Below, in pieces: positions 32,871 to 42,297 of a DNA stretch of 64,000 nucleotides. Every line of letters starts with the position of its first letter. Position 1 is the stretch's first letter. This DNA is from Bradyrhizobium sp. AUGA SZCCT0283 (GTDB taxonomy: Bacteria > Pseudomonadota > Alphaproteobacteria > Rhizobiales > Xanthobacteraceae). The notes beneath the pieces are model-generated. The model was not told the DNA's origin and did no database searches. It saw only the letters and a list, made by a program, of their open reading frames with translations. The stretch covers positions 1-64,000 of the forward strand of contig NZ_JAFCLU010000008.1 of NCBI RefSeq assembly GCF_018130385.1. Direction: 5' to 3'. A program made the translations under genes and the position numbers.

Positions 32871-34898
32871 CTAAGTTGTGAGCGCCGGTCGCGTTGGCGC
32901 CCGCGTTCTGGCCTGCCACAACACCACGCCGAGACCGATGATCAGGCCCGGCACATAGGTGTAGCTGATATCGCGGCCGATGATCCATTCGACGATCGCC
33001 TCGATCAGGCTTGGAAACACCAGCAGCAATCCCGATAGCAGAAGCAGGCCGCGCTCGATCGGCCTATTTTGTCGCAGCGCCCAGTTCTGGGCAAATGCCG
33101 CCAGCGCCAACAGGCCGAAGGTCGTCTTGATCGTGATTTCGACGATGTCGATCCATGATCCTCCCTTGGGTATCGAGAGCAGCAGTCCCACGCCCTGCGG
33201 GTCGAGCACGAACACGAATGGCACCAGGAACGCCGGCAGCGTGTATTTCCAGGATTGCAGCGTGGTCTTGTAGGGGTCGCCGCCGGTGATGGCGGCCGCC
33301 GCGAACGGCGAAAGCGCCGTCGGCGGCGACACTTCGGAAAGAACAGCATAATAGAAAATGAACATGTGCGCGGCGTAGTCGGGCACGCCGAGCTTGATCA
33401 GCGCCGGCGCCGCGATGACCGCGCAGATGATGTAAGAGGCGGTCACGGGTACGGCGAGGCCAATGATCCAGACGATCAGCGAGGTATAGATCGCGGTCAG
33501 CAGCAGGCTGCCGCCGGCATAGCTGATGACGATCGACGAGAATTTCAGGCCAAGGCCCGTCAGCGTCACGACGCCGACGACGATGCCGGCACAGGCGCAG
33601 GTGGTCGCGGCATTGAGCGCGCCGATCGAGCCGTCGGCCAGCGCCTTCACCAGCTTGGTCGGCACCAGCGCGGTTTCCCTGCGCAGGAAGCTCAATGCAA
33701 AGGTGACGGCCGTGGCATAGAACACCGACAGCGTCGGCGAGTAGCCGATCACCATGAAGACGACGACGGCGAGCAGCGAGACGAAGTGGAAGCCGTAGCG
33801 CATCGTCATCTGGCCGAGCGTCATTTCAGGCTTGAAGGTGACATCCTTCGCGCCGAACTTCTTGGCGTCCAGTTCGACCATGAACAGCAGCGACATGTAA
33901 TAGAGACAGGTCGGGATGGTCGCCATCCAGATCACGTCGAGATAGCTGATCTTGAGAAACTCGGCGATCAGGAATGCGGCGGCGCCCAGCACGGGCGGCG
34001 ACAGGATCGCGCCCAGCCCGCCGGCGGCGAGCAAGCCACCCGCGGCGTTCTTCTCGAAGCCCGCCTTGGCCATCATCGGATAGGCCACGGTGCCGATCAT
34101 GACTGTCGTGGCGACGCCCGATCCGGAGGGGCCGCCGAGCAGGAATGACGACAGCACGACCGTGCGGCCGGCGCTGTTCGGCTTTCCGCCCATCAAGGCG
34201 AGCGAGAAATCGATGAAGAACTTGCCGGCGCCGGATTGCTGCAGGAATGCGCCATAGATGGTGAACAGGATGATCAGGGTCGCCGAGACGTCGACCGCGA
34301 CGCCGAAAATGCCTTCGAGGGTAATGAAGAGGTGACCGACCAGGCGGGCGATGTCGTAGCCGCGATGGGTCCACGGCGCCGGCAGATACGGGCCGAGCAT
34401 GGCGTAAGCGATGAACAGCAGCGACACCACGGGCATGATCGCGCCGGTGGTGCGTCGCGTCGCTTCCAGCAGCAGCACGATGAAGATGATGCCGACGATC
34501 ACGTCCCAGCGGTCGGGCGTGGTGGCGCGGTCGGTGAAATCCTCGCCGCCCCACAGCGCATAGACGATGGTCGCGACCGCGACTATCCCGGGGACGATGT
34601 CCCACCAGCGCACGCGGTTGCGAAAGCGTGTCGCCAGCGGAAACAGCAGGAAGCTCAGGACCAGCGTGAAGGCGACGTGGGTGTAGCGCAGTTCCTGGGT
34701 CGGAACGATCGCGTAGGCCGCGTAGAGATGAAACAGGCTCATGACCACGGCAATCGTGGTCGAGATCCTTCCCGGCCATCCCATCAGGCGGTTAGCCGCG
34801 CCTTCTTCCGCCTCGACGAAGGATTCCGCCTTTTGCAGGGCTTCGTCGGATACTGCGACGACCTCGTCATTGGGCGGCGTTGTCTTGTCTGCTGCCAT
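32871..34898 (-). CDS. TRAP transporter fused permease (DctQM type)
   Basis: A 675-residue multi-pass permease combining the small and large TRAP subunits. About four helices in the first 210 residues form the DctQ part. The DctM part then has the conserved GGPSGSGVATTVMIGTVAYPMM, GGLGAILSPPVLGAAAFL, and AVPVTASYIICAVIAAPALIKLGVPDYAAHMFIFYYAVLSEVSPPTALSPFAAAAITG regions (quoted in pieces). It uses sodium or proton gradients for uptake. It is the first gene of the minus-strand operon. Confidence 0.9.
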   Translation of the reverse strand: MAADKTTPPNDEVVAVSDEALQKAESFVEAEEGAANRLMGWPGRISTTIAVVMSLFHLYAAYAIVPTQELRYTHVAFTLVLSFLLFPLATRFRNRVRWWDIVPGIVAVATIVYALWGGEDFTDRATTPDRWDVIVGIIFIVLLLEATRRTTGAIMPVVSLLFIAYAMLGPYLPAPWTHRGYDIARLVGHLFITLEGIFGVAVDVSATLIILFTIYGAFLQQSGAGKFFIDFSLALMGGKPNSAGRTVVLSSFLLGGPSGSGVATTVMIGTVAYPMMAKAGFEKNAAGGLLAAGGLGAILSPPVLGAAAFLIAEFLKISYLDVIWMATIPTCLYYMSLLFMVELDAKKFGAKDVTFKPEMTLGQMTMRYGFHFVSLLAVVVFMVIGYSPTLSVFYATAVTFALSFLRRETALVPTKLVKALADGSIGALNAATTCACAGIVVGVVTLTGLGLKFSSIVISYAGGSLLLTAIYTSLIVWIIGLAVPVTASYIICAVIAAPALIKLGVPDYAAHMFIFYYAVLSEVSPPTALSPFAAAAITGGDPYKTTLQSWKYTLPAFLVPFVFVLDPQGVGLLLSIPKGGSWIDIVEITIKTTFGLLALAAFAQNWALRQNRPIERGLLLLSGLLLVFPSLIEAIVEWIIGRDISYTYVPGLIIGLGVVLWQARTRAPTRPALTT

Positions 34899-35095
34899 GC
34901 TTTCCCCGGGGACCCGTTAATTCCCAGACCCGGGCTTCCGCGGGTCTTTCGCGGGCGCATTCAGTCCAATTTGGGTAACCGTGGCAAGGGCCTTGTAGGC
35001 GTATGCCGGGGGCATCTTTTTAGCTCGTCGGACGGCTTGACCCGGAGCCGCCGCCCGTCCAACTTCCCGGCCAAAATAATCGGAGAATGGTTTTC

Positions 35096-36043
35096 ATGAA
35101 CTCCCGATTGATTGCAGCCGCCGCTGCCACGGCGGCAATATTTTTTGCCCCCGGCGCGCACGCGCAGTCATTCATCAACATCCTGACCGGCGGAACTTCC
35201 GGCGTGTACTATCCGCTCGGCGTCGCCATCGGAAAGATCTACAGCGACAAGATTCCGAACGTGAAGACCCAGGTGCAGGCCACCAAGGCCTCGGTCGAGA
35301 ACCTGATCCTGCTGCAGCAGGGCCGCGGCGAACTCGCCTTCACGCTCGGCGACTCCTTGAAAGCCGCTTGGGAAGGCGACGAGGAGGCCGGCTTCAAGTC
35401 GAAGCTGGACAGGCTGCGCACCCTGGGAGCGATCTATCCGAATTACATCCAGATCGTCGCGACATCGGACAGCGGCATCAAGACGCTCGCCGACCTCAAG
35501 GGCAAGAGCCTCTCGGTCGGTGCGCCGAAGTCCGGCACCGAGCTGAACTCGCGCGCGATCCTGGCGGCCGCCGGCATGACCTACAAGAACATGGGCAAGG
35601 TCGAATATCTCCCCTTCGCCGAATCCGTCGACCTGATGAAGAACCGCCAGCTCAATGCGACGCTGCAGTCGGCCGGCCTCGGCGTGGCCTCGCTGAAGGA
35701 TCTCTCGACCTCGACCGAAATCACCGTGGTGTCGGTGCCGAAGGCCATCGTCGACAAGATCGGTCCGCCCTTCGTGCCGGTTATGATCCCCGCCAACACC
35801 TATGCCGGCCAGGACAAGGACGTCCCGACGGCTGCGGTGGTCAACTATCTCGTGACGAGTTCGGCGGTCTCCGACGATCTGGCCTATCAGATGACCAGGC
35901 TGATCTTCGAATCGCTCCCCGAACTCGTCAATGCGCACACCGCCGGCAAGGACATCAAGCTTGAGACGGCCGCGACCGGCAGCCCGGTGCCGCTGCACCC
36001 CGGCGCGATCCGCTACTACAGGGAAAAGGGCGTGATGAAGTAG
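35096..36043 (+). CDS. TAXI-family TRAP transporter solute-binding protein, second system
   Basis: A 315-residue binding protein: signal peptide (LIAAAAATAAIFFAPGAHA), then ILTGGTSGVYYPLGVAIGK, ASVENLILLQQGRGELAF and the PLHPGAIRYYREKG end. The start at 35096 was chosen because GGAG lies ten bases upstream; an ATG nine bases earlier overlaps that site. It is a paralogue of the protein at 31879-32853 but clearly diverged. It is divergent from that operon with its promoter in the 200-base gap. Confidence 0.9.
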   Translation: MNSRLIAAAAATAAIFFAPGAHAQSFINILTGGTSGVYYPLGVAIGKIYSDKIPNVKTQVQATKASVENLILLQQGRGELAFTLGDSLKAAWEGDEEAGFKSKLDRLRTLGAIYPNYIQIVATSDSGIKTLADLKGKSLSVGAPKSGTELNSRAILAAAGMTYKNMGKVEYLPFAESVDLMKNRQLNATLQSAGLGVASLKDLSTSTEITVVSVPKAIVDKIGPPFVPVMIPANTYAGQDKDVPTAAVVNYLVTSSAVSDDLAYQMTRLIFESLPELVNAHTAGKDIKLETAATGSPVPLHPGAIRYYREKGVMK

Positions 36044-36067
36044 GGGGCTGCTTTCACGATCATCACC

Positions 36068-36151
36068 GTCATTGCGAGGCGCGTAGCGACGACGCAATCC
36101 ATTCCTCCACTTACCGCGCCATGGATTGCTTCGCTTCGCTCGCAATGACGG
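36068..36151. repeat. Palindromic repeat, family 2, copy B
   Basis: GTCATTGCGAGG at the left and CTCGCAATGACGG at the right, with GCAATCCATTC and GGATTGCTTCG inside. It separates the binding-protein gene from the permease gene of one operon, so it is transcribed in the mRNA as a hairpin. Confidence 0.75.
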
Positions 36152-36228
36152 CGACTACGGTTCTCTTCGACACGCCTTTCCGGAGAAGGGTACTGCAGGT
36201 ATAAGCGTCACGGGCGGGGACGACGGAC

Positions 36229-38337
36229 ATGCGGCAAGCCGGGGGCACGGAAGAGCCTGTCAAGGTCGGGTTCGACAATTTCGAGCACGGTTTTCCGGCT
36301 GGCTTCGGTCCGGGCGGCTGGGGCTATCTCGCCTACGCCATCGGCATCGTCTTTGCGGCCTTCCAGCTTTACGTCGCCGCGTTCAATTATCTGCCGAGCC
36401 AGGTGGTGCGCGGCGTTCACGTCGGCTTCCTGCTGCTGATGACCTTCGGTCTGATCGGCAACTTCACCGCCAAAAGCGATTTCGGCCGGGCGCTCGGCTG
36501 GCTGACCGGTGGCGCAGGCTTTCTGTGCGGGCTGTACCAGTGGATTTTCTACGCCGACCTGATCGCCCGCGACGGCGACCCGACCCGCGCGGATCTCGCG
36601 GTCGGCACGCTGCTTGCCGTGCTGATCTTCGAAGGCACGCGGCGGTTGATGGGATTGGCGCTGCCGCTGATGTGCGGCGCCTGTCTGCTCTACTGGTTCT
36701 TCGGCCAGTATCTGCCGCAGCCATTCAACCACCGCGGCTATGATTTCGATCAGGTCATCACGCATCTTTCGTTCGGCACCGAAGGATTTTACGGCGTGCC
36801 GATCTATGTCTCGGCGACCTACATCTTCCTGTTCATTCTGTTCGGCTCGTTCCTCGAACGCGCCGGGATGATCCAGCTGTTCACCGACGTTTCGCTCGGC
36901 CTGTTCGGCCGCACCCGCGGCGGACCTGCCAAGGTCGCGGTGTTTGCCTCGGGCATGATGGGAACGATCTCCGGCTCCGGCGTCGCCAATGTCGTCACCG
37001 TCGGCCAGTTCACGATTCCGCTGATGATCAAGTTCGGCTATCGCCGCGCCTTTGCCGCCGGCGTCGAGGCCACCGCCTCGATGGGCGGACAGATCATGCC
37101 GCCGGTGATGGGCGCGGTCGCCTTCATCATGGCGGAGACGCTCGGCGTGCAATATTCGGAGATCGTGAAAGCTGCGGTGATCCCGGCCATTCTCTATTTC
37201 GCCTCCGCGTTCTGGATGGTGCATCTGGAAGCCGGCAAGCACGGCCTCGTCGGCATGACGCGTTCGGAAATCCCGAACGCGTGGAAGGCGCTGGTGGCGC
37301 GCTGGTACCTGGTGTTGCCGCTGGCGGCGCTGGTCTACATGCTGTTTGAGGGTTTTACGCCGCTTTACGCCGGCAGCATTGGGCTTGCGCTGACGGTCGC
37401 CCTGATCCTCGGCGCCAGCATCACGCTCGGTCTCTCCCACACCGTGGTGCGTTACATCTTCTGGATCGGGCTGGCGCTGGTGGTGGCTGCGGTGTCGCGC
37501 ACCGGCCTGGAGATCATGCCGATCGCATGCGTCGTCGGCGGGTTGGTCCTGATTGCCGCGATCACGCGCGGCGGCCGGGCAACGCTCGCCGCCTGCCGCG
37601 ATTCACTCGCTGACAGTGCCAAATCGGCGCTCACTGTGGGCATGGCCTGCGCCATCGTCGGCACCATCATCGGCATGATGACGCAGACCGGCGTCGGCAC
37701 CATCTTCGGCGGCTGGATCATCGGGCTCGGCGCCAAGAGCCTGTTTCTGGCGCTGGTTATGACCATGCTGCTGTCGATCCTGCTCGGTACCGGCATCCCG
37801 ACGATCCCGACCTACATTATTACCGCAGCGCTTGCCGCGCCTGCGCTCGCCAAGCTTGGTGTGCCGCTGATCGCGAGCCACATGTTTGCGTTCTACTACG
37901 GCATCATGGCCGACCTCTCGCCGCCGGTGGCGCTGGCGGCGTTGGCGGCGGCGCCGATCGCGAAGGAGAACCCCGACAGGATCGGCTGGGAGGCGATGCG
38001 GATCGGTCTCGCGGGCTACGTTATTCCGTTCATCTTCGTCTACTCGCCGGCCCTGATGCTGCAGACGGGCGATCCCATGGCCGTCCAGCTCGGCTTCTAC
38101 GGCGCGGTGGCGCTGGCGACGTTCAAGGCGCTGGTCGCGATCGGCCTGTTCGGCGTCGTCGCGATCGGCTTCCTGTTCACGCGGTTGACATGGCCAGAGA
38201 TTGCCACTGCCTTGGTCGCAGCGCTCTGCCTGCTCGGCGAATTCGCGTTCAGCGACACCGTCGGCTTTGCGCTGGCGGCGGCTGTCGTGGTCTGGCAATG
38301 GCGGCAGCGTGCGCGCAACGCGGTGGCAGCGGCGTGA
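36229..38337 (+). CDS. TRAP transporter fused permease, second system
   Basis: A 702-residue fused DctQM permease. Typical segments are LFGSFLERAGMIQLFTDVSLGLFG, GTISGSGVANVVTVGQFTIPLM, GGQIMPPVMGAVAFIMAETLG and GTGIPTIPTYIITAALAAPALAKLG, each quoted in part. Up to 18 hydrophobic helices are visible. Gene order is binding protein, permease, DUF1850 protein; the other TAXI system has the reverse order and no DUF1850 gene. The stop overlaps the next start by four bases (GTGA). Confidence 0.9.
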   Translation: MRQAGGTEEPVKVGFDNFEHGFPAGFGPGGWGYLAYAIGIVFAAFQLYVAAFNYLPSQVVRGVHVGFLLLMTFGLIGNFTAKSDFGRALGWLTGGAGFLCGLYQWIFYADLIARDGDPTRADLAVGTLLAVLIFEGTRRLMGLALPLMCGACLLYWFFGQYLPQPFNHRGYDFDQVITHLSFGTEGFYGVPIYVSATYIFLFILFGSFLERAGMIQLFTDVSLGLFGRTRGGPAKVAVFASGMMGTISGSGVANVVTVGQFTIPLMIKFGYRRAFAAGVEATASMGGQIMPPVMGAVAFIMAETLGVQYSEIVKAAVIPAILYFASAFWMVHLEAGKHGLVGMTRSEIPNAWKALVARWYLVLPLAALVYMLFEGFTPLYAGSIGLALTVALILGASITLGLSHTVVRYIFWIGLALVVAAVSRTGLEIMPIACVVGGLVLIAAITRGGRATLAACRDSLADSAKSALTVGMACAIVGTIIGMMTQTGVGTIFGGWIIGLGAKSLFLALVMTMLLSILLGTGIPTIPTYIITAALAAPALAKLGVPLIASHMFAFYYGIMADLSPPVALAALAAAPIAKENPDRIGWEAMRIGLAGYVIPFIFVYSPALMLQTGDPMAVQLGFYGAVALATFKALVAIGLFGVVAIGFLFTRLTWPEIATALVAALCLLGEFAFSDTVGFALAAAVVVWQWRQRARNAVAAA

Positions 38338-38711
38338 GCCTGTGCCTCGTTTCGGCCGGTGTCGTGAAGACGCTGTCAATCGCGGCATTCACCTTGATGT
38401 GGACCCATTCGGTCGAAAAGGTCGATTGGCAGGAAGATTGGCGGATTACGGGGGCAAGGCTGGAACTGGTGCAGGCGCGCGTCAAGGGCAGCGGCGCCGG
38501 CATGGAGCCGCCGCCGGAGGCGCGCCTGATCGATGGCTGGTTTCGATGGCAGCCCAAGCGCGCAGCCATGCCGGAAGTGGTGCTCGGCAATTCCGGGGCT
38601 GCCGGCGAATGGCGGCTGTGCCATGATGGCAATTGCAGGACATTGTCTGACATATTCGGTCATCCGGTCGGAACCGATTTGACAACCATGAAAGCTTGCA
38701 ACAATCCGTAG
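38334..38711 (+). CDS. DUF1850-family protein of the TAXI-TRAP operon
   Basis: A 125-residue protein that starts at GTG inside the permease stop (GTGA). It opens with a signal- or anchor-like helix (LCLVSAGVVKTLSIAAF). It then has FTLMWTHSVEKVDWQEDW and RITGARLELVQARVKGSGAGM, the DUF1850 pattern usually seen next to TAXI permeases. Its role in transport is not established. The stop lies just inside a REP-like repeat. Confidence 0.82.
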   Translation: MSLCLVSAGVVKTLSIAAFTLMWTHSVEKVDWQEDWRITGARLELVQARVKGSGAGMEPPPEARLIDGWFRWQPKRAAMPEVVLGNSGAAGEWRLCHDGNCRTLSDIFGHPVGTDLTTMKACNNP

Positions 38712-38787
38712 CCCGGATGAGCGAAGCGACATCCGGGGAAGCTGCCGGACGAGAATCCCGGATCTCGCTTTGCTCATCCGGGCTACA
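38708..38787. repeat. REP-like palindrome, family 1, copy D
   Basis: GTAGCCCGGATGAGCGAAGC at the left pairs with GCTTTGCTCATCCGGGCTAC at the right, with ATCCCGGAT near the centre. This is the most symmetrical copy. It overlaps the stop codon of the DUF1850 gene and precedes the SDR gene. Confidence 0.78.
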
Positions 38788-38818
38788 AGAGAGAACATCT
38801 ATTAGGGAGAAGAAGTCG

Positions 38819-39625
38819 ATGGAACGGCTCAAGGGCAAGACGGCGATGGTGGTGGGCGCGGGCTCGATCGGTCCCGGCTGGGGCAATGGCAAGGCGACTG
38901 CTGTGATCTTTGCGCGCGAGGGCGCGCAGGTGTTCTGCGTCGACCGCAACGCTGCGGCAGCCAAGGAGACCGTGGACATCATCACCGGCGAGGGCGGCAA
39001 GGCCACCGCTTTCACCGCCGACGTTTCACGCGAAGCCGAGGTCGAGGCGATGGTGGCGGCGTGCCGCAAGGCCTATGGCCGCATCGACGTGCTCGACAAC
39101 AATGTCGGCATCGCCGAAATGGGAAATGTCGTTGAGGTGAACGAGGCGAGCTGGGATCACGTCTTCGCGGTCAACCTCAAGAGCGCGTACTTCGCCATGA
39201 AGCACGTCATTCCCGTGATGCAGAAGCAGGGCGGCGGTTCGATCATCAACATCTCCTCGATCGCCTCGATCCGCCACCTCGGCATTTCCTACGTCACCTA
39301 TGGCGCCTCGAAGGCGGCGATGAACCAGATGACGAAGACGACCGCCGTGCAGTTCGCGCGCGACCATGTCCGGGTGAACTGCATCCTGCCGGGCCTGATG
39401 AAGACGCCGATGGTCGCGCACTCGGCCGGGCTGGCAGCCAGCTATTCGGCCGGCGACGTCGAGGCGATGTGGCGGGCGCGCGATGCGCAGGTGCCGATGG
39501 GGCACATGGGCGACGCCTGGGACGTCGCCAATGCCGCGCTGTTTCTGGCGTCCGATGAATCGAAATACGTCACCGGGATCGAATTGATCGTCGACGGCGG
39601 GATTACGAGCAAGTCGGGCGCGTGA
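38819..39625 (+). CDS. Short-chain dehydrogenase/reductase
   Basis: A 268-residue classical SDR with a glycine-rich cofactor motif (VVGAGSIGPGWGNG) and catalytic S146, Y161 and K165 (YGASK). NNVG replaces the common NNAG. The end, YVTGIELIVDGGIT, is typical. GGGAGAAG precedes the ATG. The glycine motif differs from the usual TGxxxGIG in having an extended loop, seen in a subgroup of bacterial SDRs. The substrate is unknown. Confidence 0.88.
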   Translation: MERLKGKTAMVVGAGSIGPGWGNGKATAVIFAREGAQVFCVDRNAAAAKETVDIITGEGGKATAFTADVSREAEVEAMVAACRKAYGRIDVLDNNVGIAEMGNVVEVNEASWDHVFAVNLKSAYFAMKHVIPVMQKQGGGSIINISSIASIRHLGISYVTYGASKAAMNQMTKTTAVQFARDHVRVNCILPGLMKTPMVAHSAGLAASYSAGDVEAMWRARDAQVPMGHMGDAWDVANAALFLASDESKYVTGIELIVDGGITSKSGA

Positions 39626-39640
39626 CGCTCGATTGCCCCG

Positions 39641-41185
39641 CTATGCCTGTGCGCTCAATTCGGCGCGGTCCAGCTCTTCTTCTACTTGATGGAAGGCGTC
39701 ATCGCCGATCTCCTCGAGATGACGCATCCTCAACAGCGCCTCTCGCGCCGCACCGACGGCGCGGCGGCGCAGCGGATCGGCCGGCAGCTCGCTGGTCGTG
39801 ATGCCGATTTCGGGTTCGGTTTCGGCACGCAGCAGCACGGCGCGGTATTCGAGCCGCAGGATTTCGGCCTCCTCGGACGGATCGGATTCGATCGCCTCGA
39901 GCGCGGCGCGATAGGCGATGCAGCGGGCTTGAGCGGCCTCGCGCGCGACCGGATCGTCCTCCTCGAATTTCAGCGCGAGGATTATCGGCCGGAGCGTCAG
40001 GCCCTGGATCACGAGCGTCCCCAGCACCACGGCAAAGGCCGTCAGCAGGATGAGATCGCGATACGGGAAGCCCTCGGGCAACGCGAAGGCGGCTGCCAGC
40101 GTGACGATGCCGCGCATCCCGCACCAGGACACGATGATGCCGCGTTCCACCGTCGGTACCGCGGGAGACACATGCGCAGGAAGCAGGCCGTGCGCGTTCA
40201 AGGCGCGCAGCAAGGCGCCATATGGCATCACCCAGGCGATGCGGGCGAGGATCACGACGGCGAGGATCGCGGCGGCAAAGCTGCAATATTTGAACCGCAC
40301 CTCGTCGTCGAGCCCGGACCAGATCGGATTGAGCTGCATGCCGATCAGAATGAACGCCAGCACGTTGAGCACGAACACGACGGTTTCCCACACTGCATAG
40401 GAGGCCACGCGCAGCCGCGCCGGGGTACGCTCGGGCGCGGTGCGGGCGATCGTGATCGCATAGGCGACGATGGTGAGAATGCCGGACAGCCCGATATGCT
40501 CGGCGACGATCCACACCATGAACGTGCCGGCGAATTGCGTGATGATTGCGCTCGGCGCCTCGGTGATGCGGCGCGTGATCTGCGTCCAGACCCGTGCGAA
40601 CAGGAAGCCGGCAATGAGGCTTCCGAACAGCGCCAGCGCAACGGACGGCACGAACTCGCGCACCTTCATGTGCTCGGCGGCAACCAGGCCGACCGCGACG
40701 CGGTAGATCAGGAGTGCGCTGGCATCGTTGAGGAGGCTTTCGCCCTCAAGGATCTTCTGGATGCGGTAAGGCAGGTTGACCTGACGCAGGATCGCGGTGG
40801 CCGCCGCGGCGTCGGGCGGTGCCACGATGGCGCCAAGCGCGATCGCAACCGCCCATGGCATGTCCGGGCGAAGCCAGTGTGCGACGACAGCGACGGCGGC
40901 GGTCGTGACCCCAACCGCGACCAGCACCAGCGTCGATACCGGCAGCCAGTTGTTGCGAAGGTCGCGCAGCGAGGTATCGAAAGCCGCATCCAGCAGCACC
41001 GGCGCTACGAACAGCGCCAGCGCCAACTCAGGCTCCAGCGTCCACGATGGACCTGATGGCACGAAGGCCAGCAACATGCCGCCGATCGCGAGAAATGTCG
41101 GATAGGGCACCTTGAGCCGCCGCGCCAGCGCGGACAGCAGCACCGCGCCAAGCAGCAGCCCGATGATCCATTCGAATGCTAGCAA
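39641..41185 (-). CDS. CPA1-family sodium/proton antiporter
   Basis: A 514-residue membrane protein with about 12 helices in the first 400 residues. The core motif is GAIVAPPDAAAATAILRQ (the PPDAAAA of NhaP-like exchangers), with LLNDASALLIYRVAVG as the second conserved acidic segment. The C-terminal 110 residues are cytosolic and acidic. The start is TTG (TTGCTAGCATTC), with AGGA nine bases upstream; no better ATG exists without losing the first helix. It exchanges Na+ or K+ for H+. Confidence 0.9.
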   Translation of the reverse strand: MLAFEWIIGLLLGAVLLSALARRLKVPYPTFLAIGGMLLAFVPSGPSWTLEPELALALFVAPVLLDAAFDTSLRDLRNNWLPVSTLVLVAVGVTTAAVAVVAHWLRPDMPWAVAIALGAIVAPPDAAAATAILRQVNLPYRIQKILEGESLLNDASALLIYRVAVGLVAAEHMKVREFVPSVALALFGSLIAGFLFARVWTQITRRITEAPSAIITQFAGTFMVWIVAEHIGLSGILTIVAYAITIARTAPERTPARLRVASYAVWETVVFVLNVLAFILIGMQLNPIWSGLDDEVRFKYCSFAAAILAVVILARIAWVMPYGALLRALNAHGLLPAHVSPAVPTVERGIIVSWCGMRGIVTLAAAFALPEGFPYRDLILLTAFAVVLGTLVIQGLTLRPIILALKFEEDDPVAREAAQARCIAYRAALEAIESDPSEEAEILRLEYRAVLLRAETEPEIGITTSELPADPLRRRAVGAAREALLRMRHLEEIGDDAFHQVEEELDRAELSAQA

Positions 41186-41298
41186 ATTTGGAATTCCTGC
41201 CGGTCGAGATCGATGTCGCTATCAATCTAGCACCAAAACCGGCAGATCTTCCCGATTGAATAAAAGCCGATCCTGGCGCCGCCAGTCGCGCCAGTTTG

Positions 41299-42069
41299 CT
41301 ACTGCGCCATCGCCAATATTCCGCCCGCGAAGGAATGCCAGAGCGGGGAGACACTGATCGGCCAGTTCAGAAGCTTGACGGCGATCAGCGCAATGCCGCC
41401 ATAGACATATACCGGATGCGGCCGGCCGCGCGTGCACCAGTCGAAAATGATGGCGGCCACGAGCAAGAGATAGGCGACGAAAGCCGGCGGGATCGTCACC
41501 GGCACCGGCGGCGGGCCGACAGGCCCGGGAGGGGCCAGGAAGGTCAGAAACCAGCGCGCGACCGCGGCGTCCAGTAGCGAGATGCCGGCCAGCAGCATCA
41601 GCCGCTTGTGCGTCTCGGGCTTGCGGATGGCGGCAATGGCCAGCGTGAACACCACAGCGAAGAACAGAATTCCGCTTAGCGGAACAATCGCGAATGCGAT
41701 TCCGTCATCGGTCAATCCCGCCGCGGCGGAGCGCTTCATCGCATTGACAGCCACCAGGACGCCGAAGATCGTCATCGCGGTCGCCAGCGATACGCCGATC
41801 ATTCCGATGGCGCGGTGCCGGGCGACCCTGCCGGACGCGGCAAGCCAGCTCTGGAATGCGAAATAGAGCGACCAGGCGAAGAACAGCAGCCCGTGAAAAT
41901 GGACGATCGGGGAAGCCGAAAACGAGCGATGGGCCAGCGGCAGCCAGTAGGTAGGCGCGAAGCCAAGAAAGGCGACGGCCGTGCACGCCAGCGCCATGTA
42001 AAAATAAAAGTAACCTGATTGGGATTGCGCAATGGCGCGCGGCGGATTGAAGTCGGTCAATGTGGTCAT
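41299..42069 (-). CDS. Seven-helix membrane protein of unknown function
   Basis: A 256-residue integral membrane protein with about seven helices (YFYFYMALACTAVAFLGFAP, FHGLLFFAWSLYFAFQSWLA, IGMIGVSLATAMTIFGVLVA and more). Histidines within helices (VHFHGLLFF, RHRAIG, THKRLMLLAG) hint at haem or metal binding. I do not recognise the family. The start at 42069 gives a short polar N-terminus; an ATG at 42126 is also possible and neither has a clear ribosome site. Confidence 0.75.
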   Translation of the reverse strand: MTTLTDFNPPRAIAQSQSGYFYFYMALACTAVAFLGFAPTYWLPLAHRSFSASPIVHFHGLLFFAWSLYFAFQSWLAASGRVARHRAIGMIGVSLATAMTIFGVLVAVNAMKRSAAAGLTDDGIAFAIVPLSGILFFAVVFTLAIAAIRKPETHKRLMLLAGISLLDAAVARWFLTFLAPPGPVGPPPVPVTIPPAFVAYLLLVAAIIFDWCTRGRPHPVYVYGGIALIAVKLLNWPISVSPLWHSFAGGILAMAQ

Positions 42070-42297
42070 GGTTGTTGAGTCTGTGAGACCTGCAAAAGGT
42101 TCAAGACAAATTTCGTGACCAAACATATCCGTTCGCGTGCGGACGACGGTGTTTTCGCGTATGTCACGTTTCGGCCAGAATCTGTCCCCGTACGAAAACG
42201 GATGCGCGCACGCGCCCGTTGTCGAAAAAGCCGGTGGCTTGCTAGGATCACGCGCTAATCCAAAACTTCCCGGACACAAGGCTTCCCGGATCGATTG

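Noticed and set aside
36208..37440. A 410-codon open frame antisense to the second fused permease
   Set aside because: The same shadow composition and no start signals; the permease is clearly real.
39686..41056. A 456-codon open frame antisense to the CPA1 antiporter
   Set aside because: Its protein is low-complexity, rich in D, R, H and Q, the usual shadow of a hydrophobic protein read backwards.
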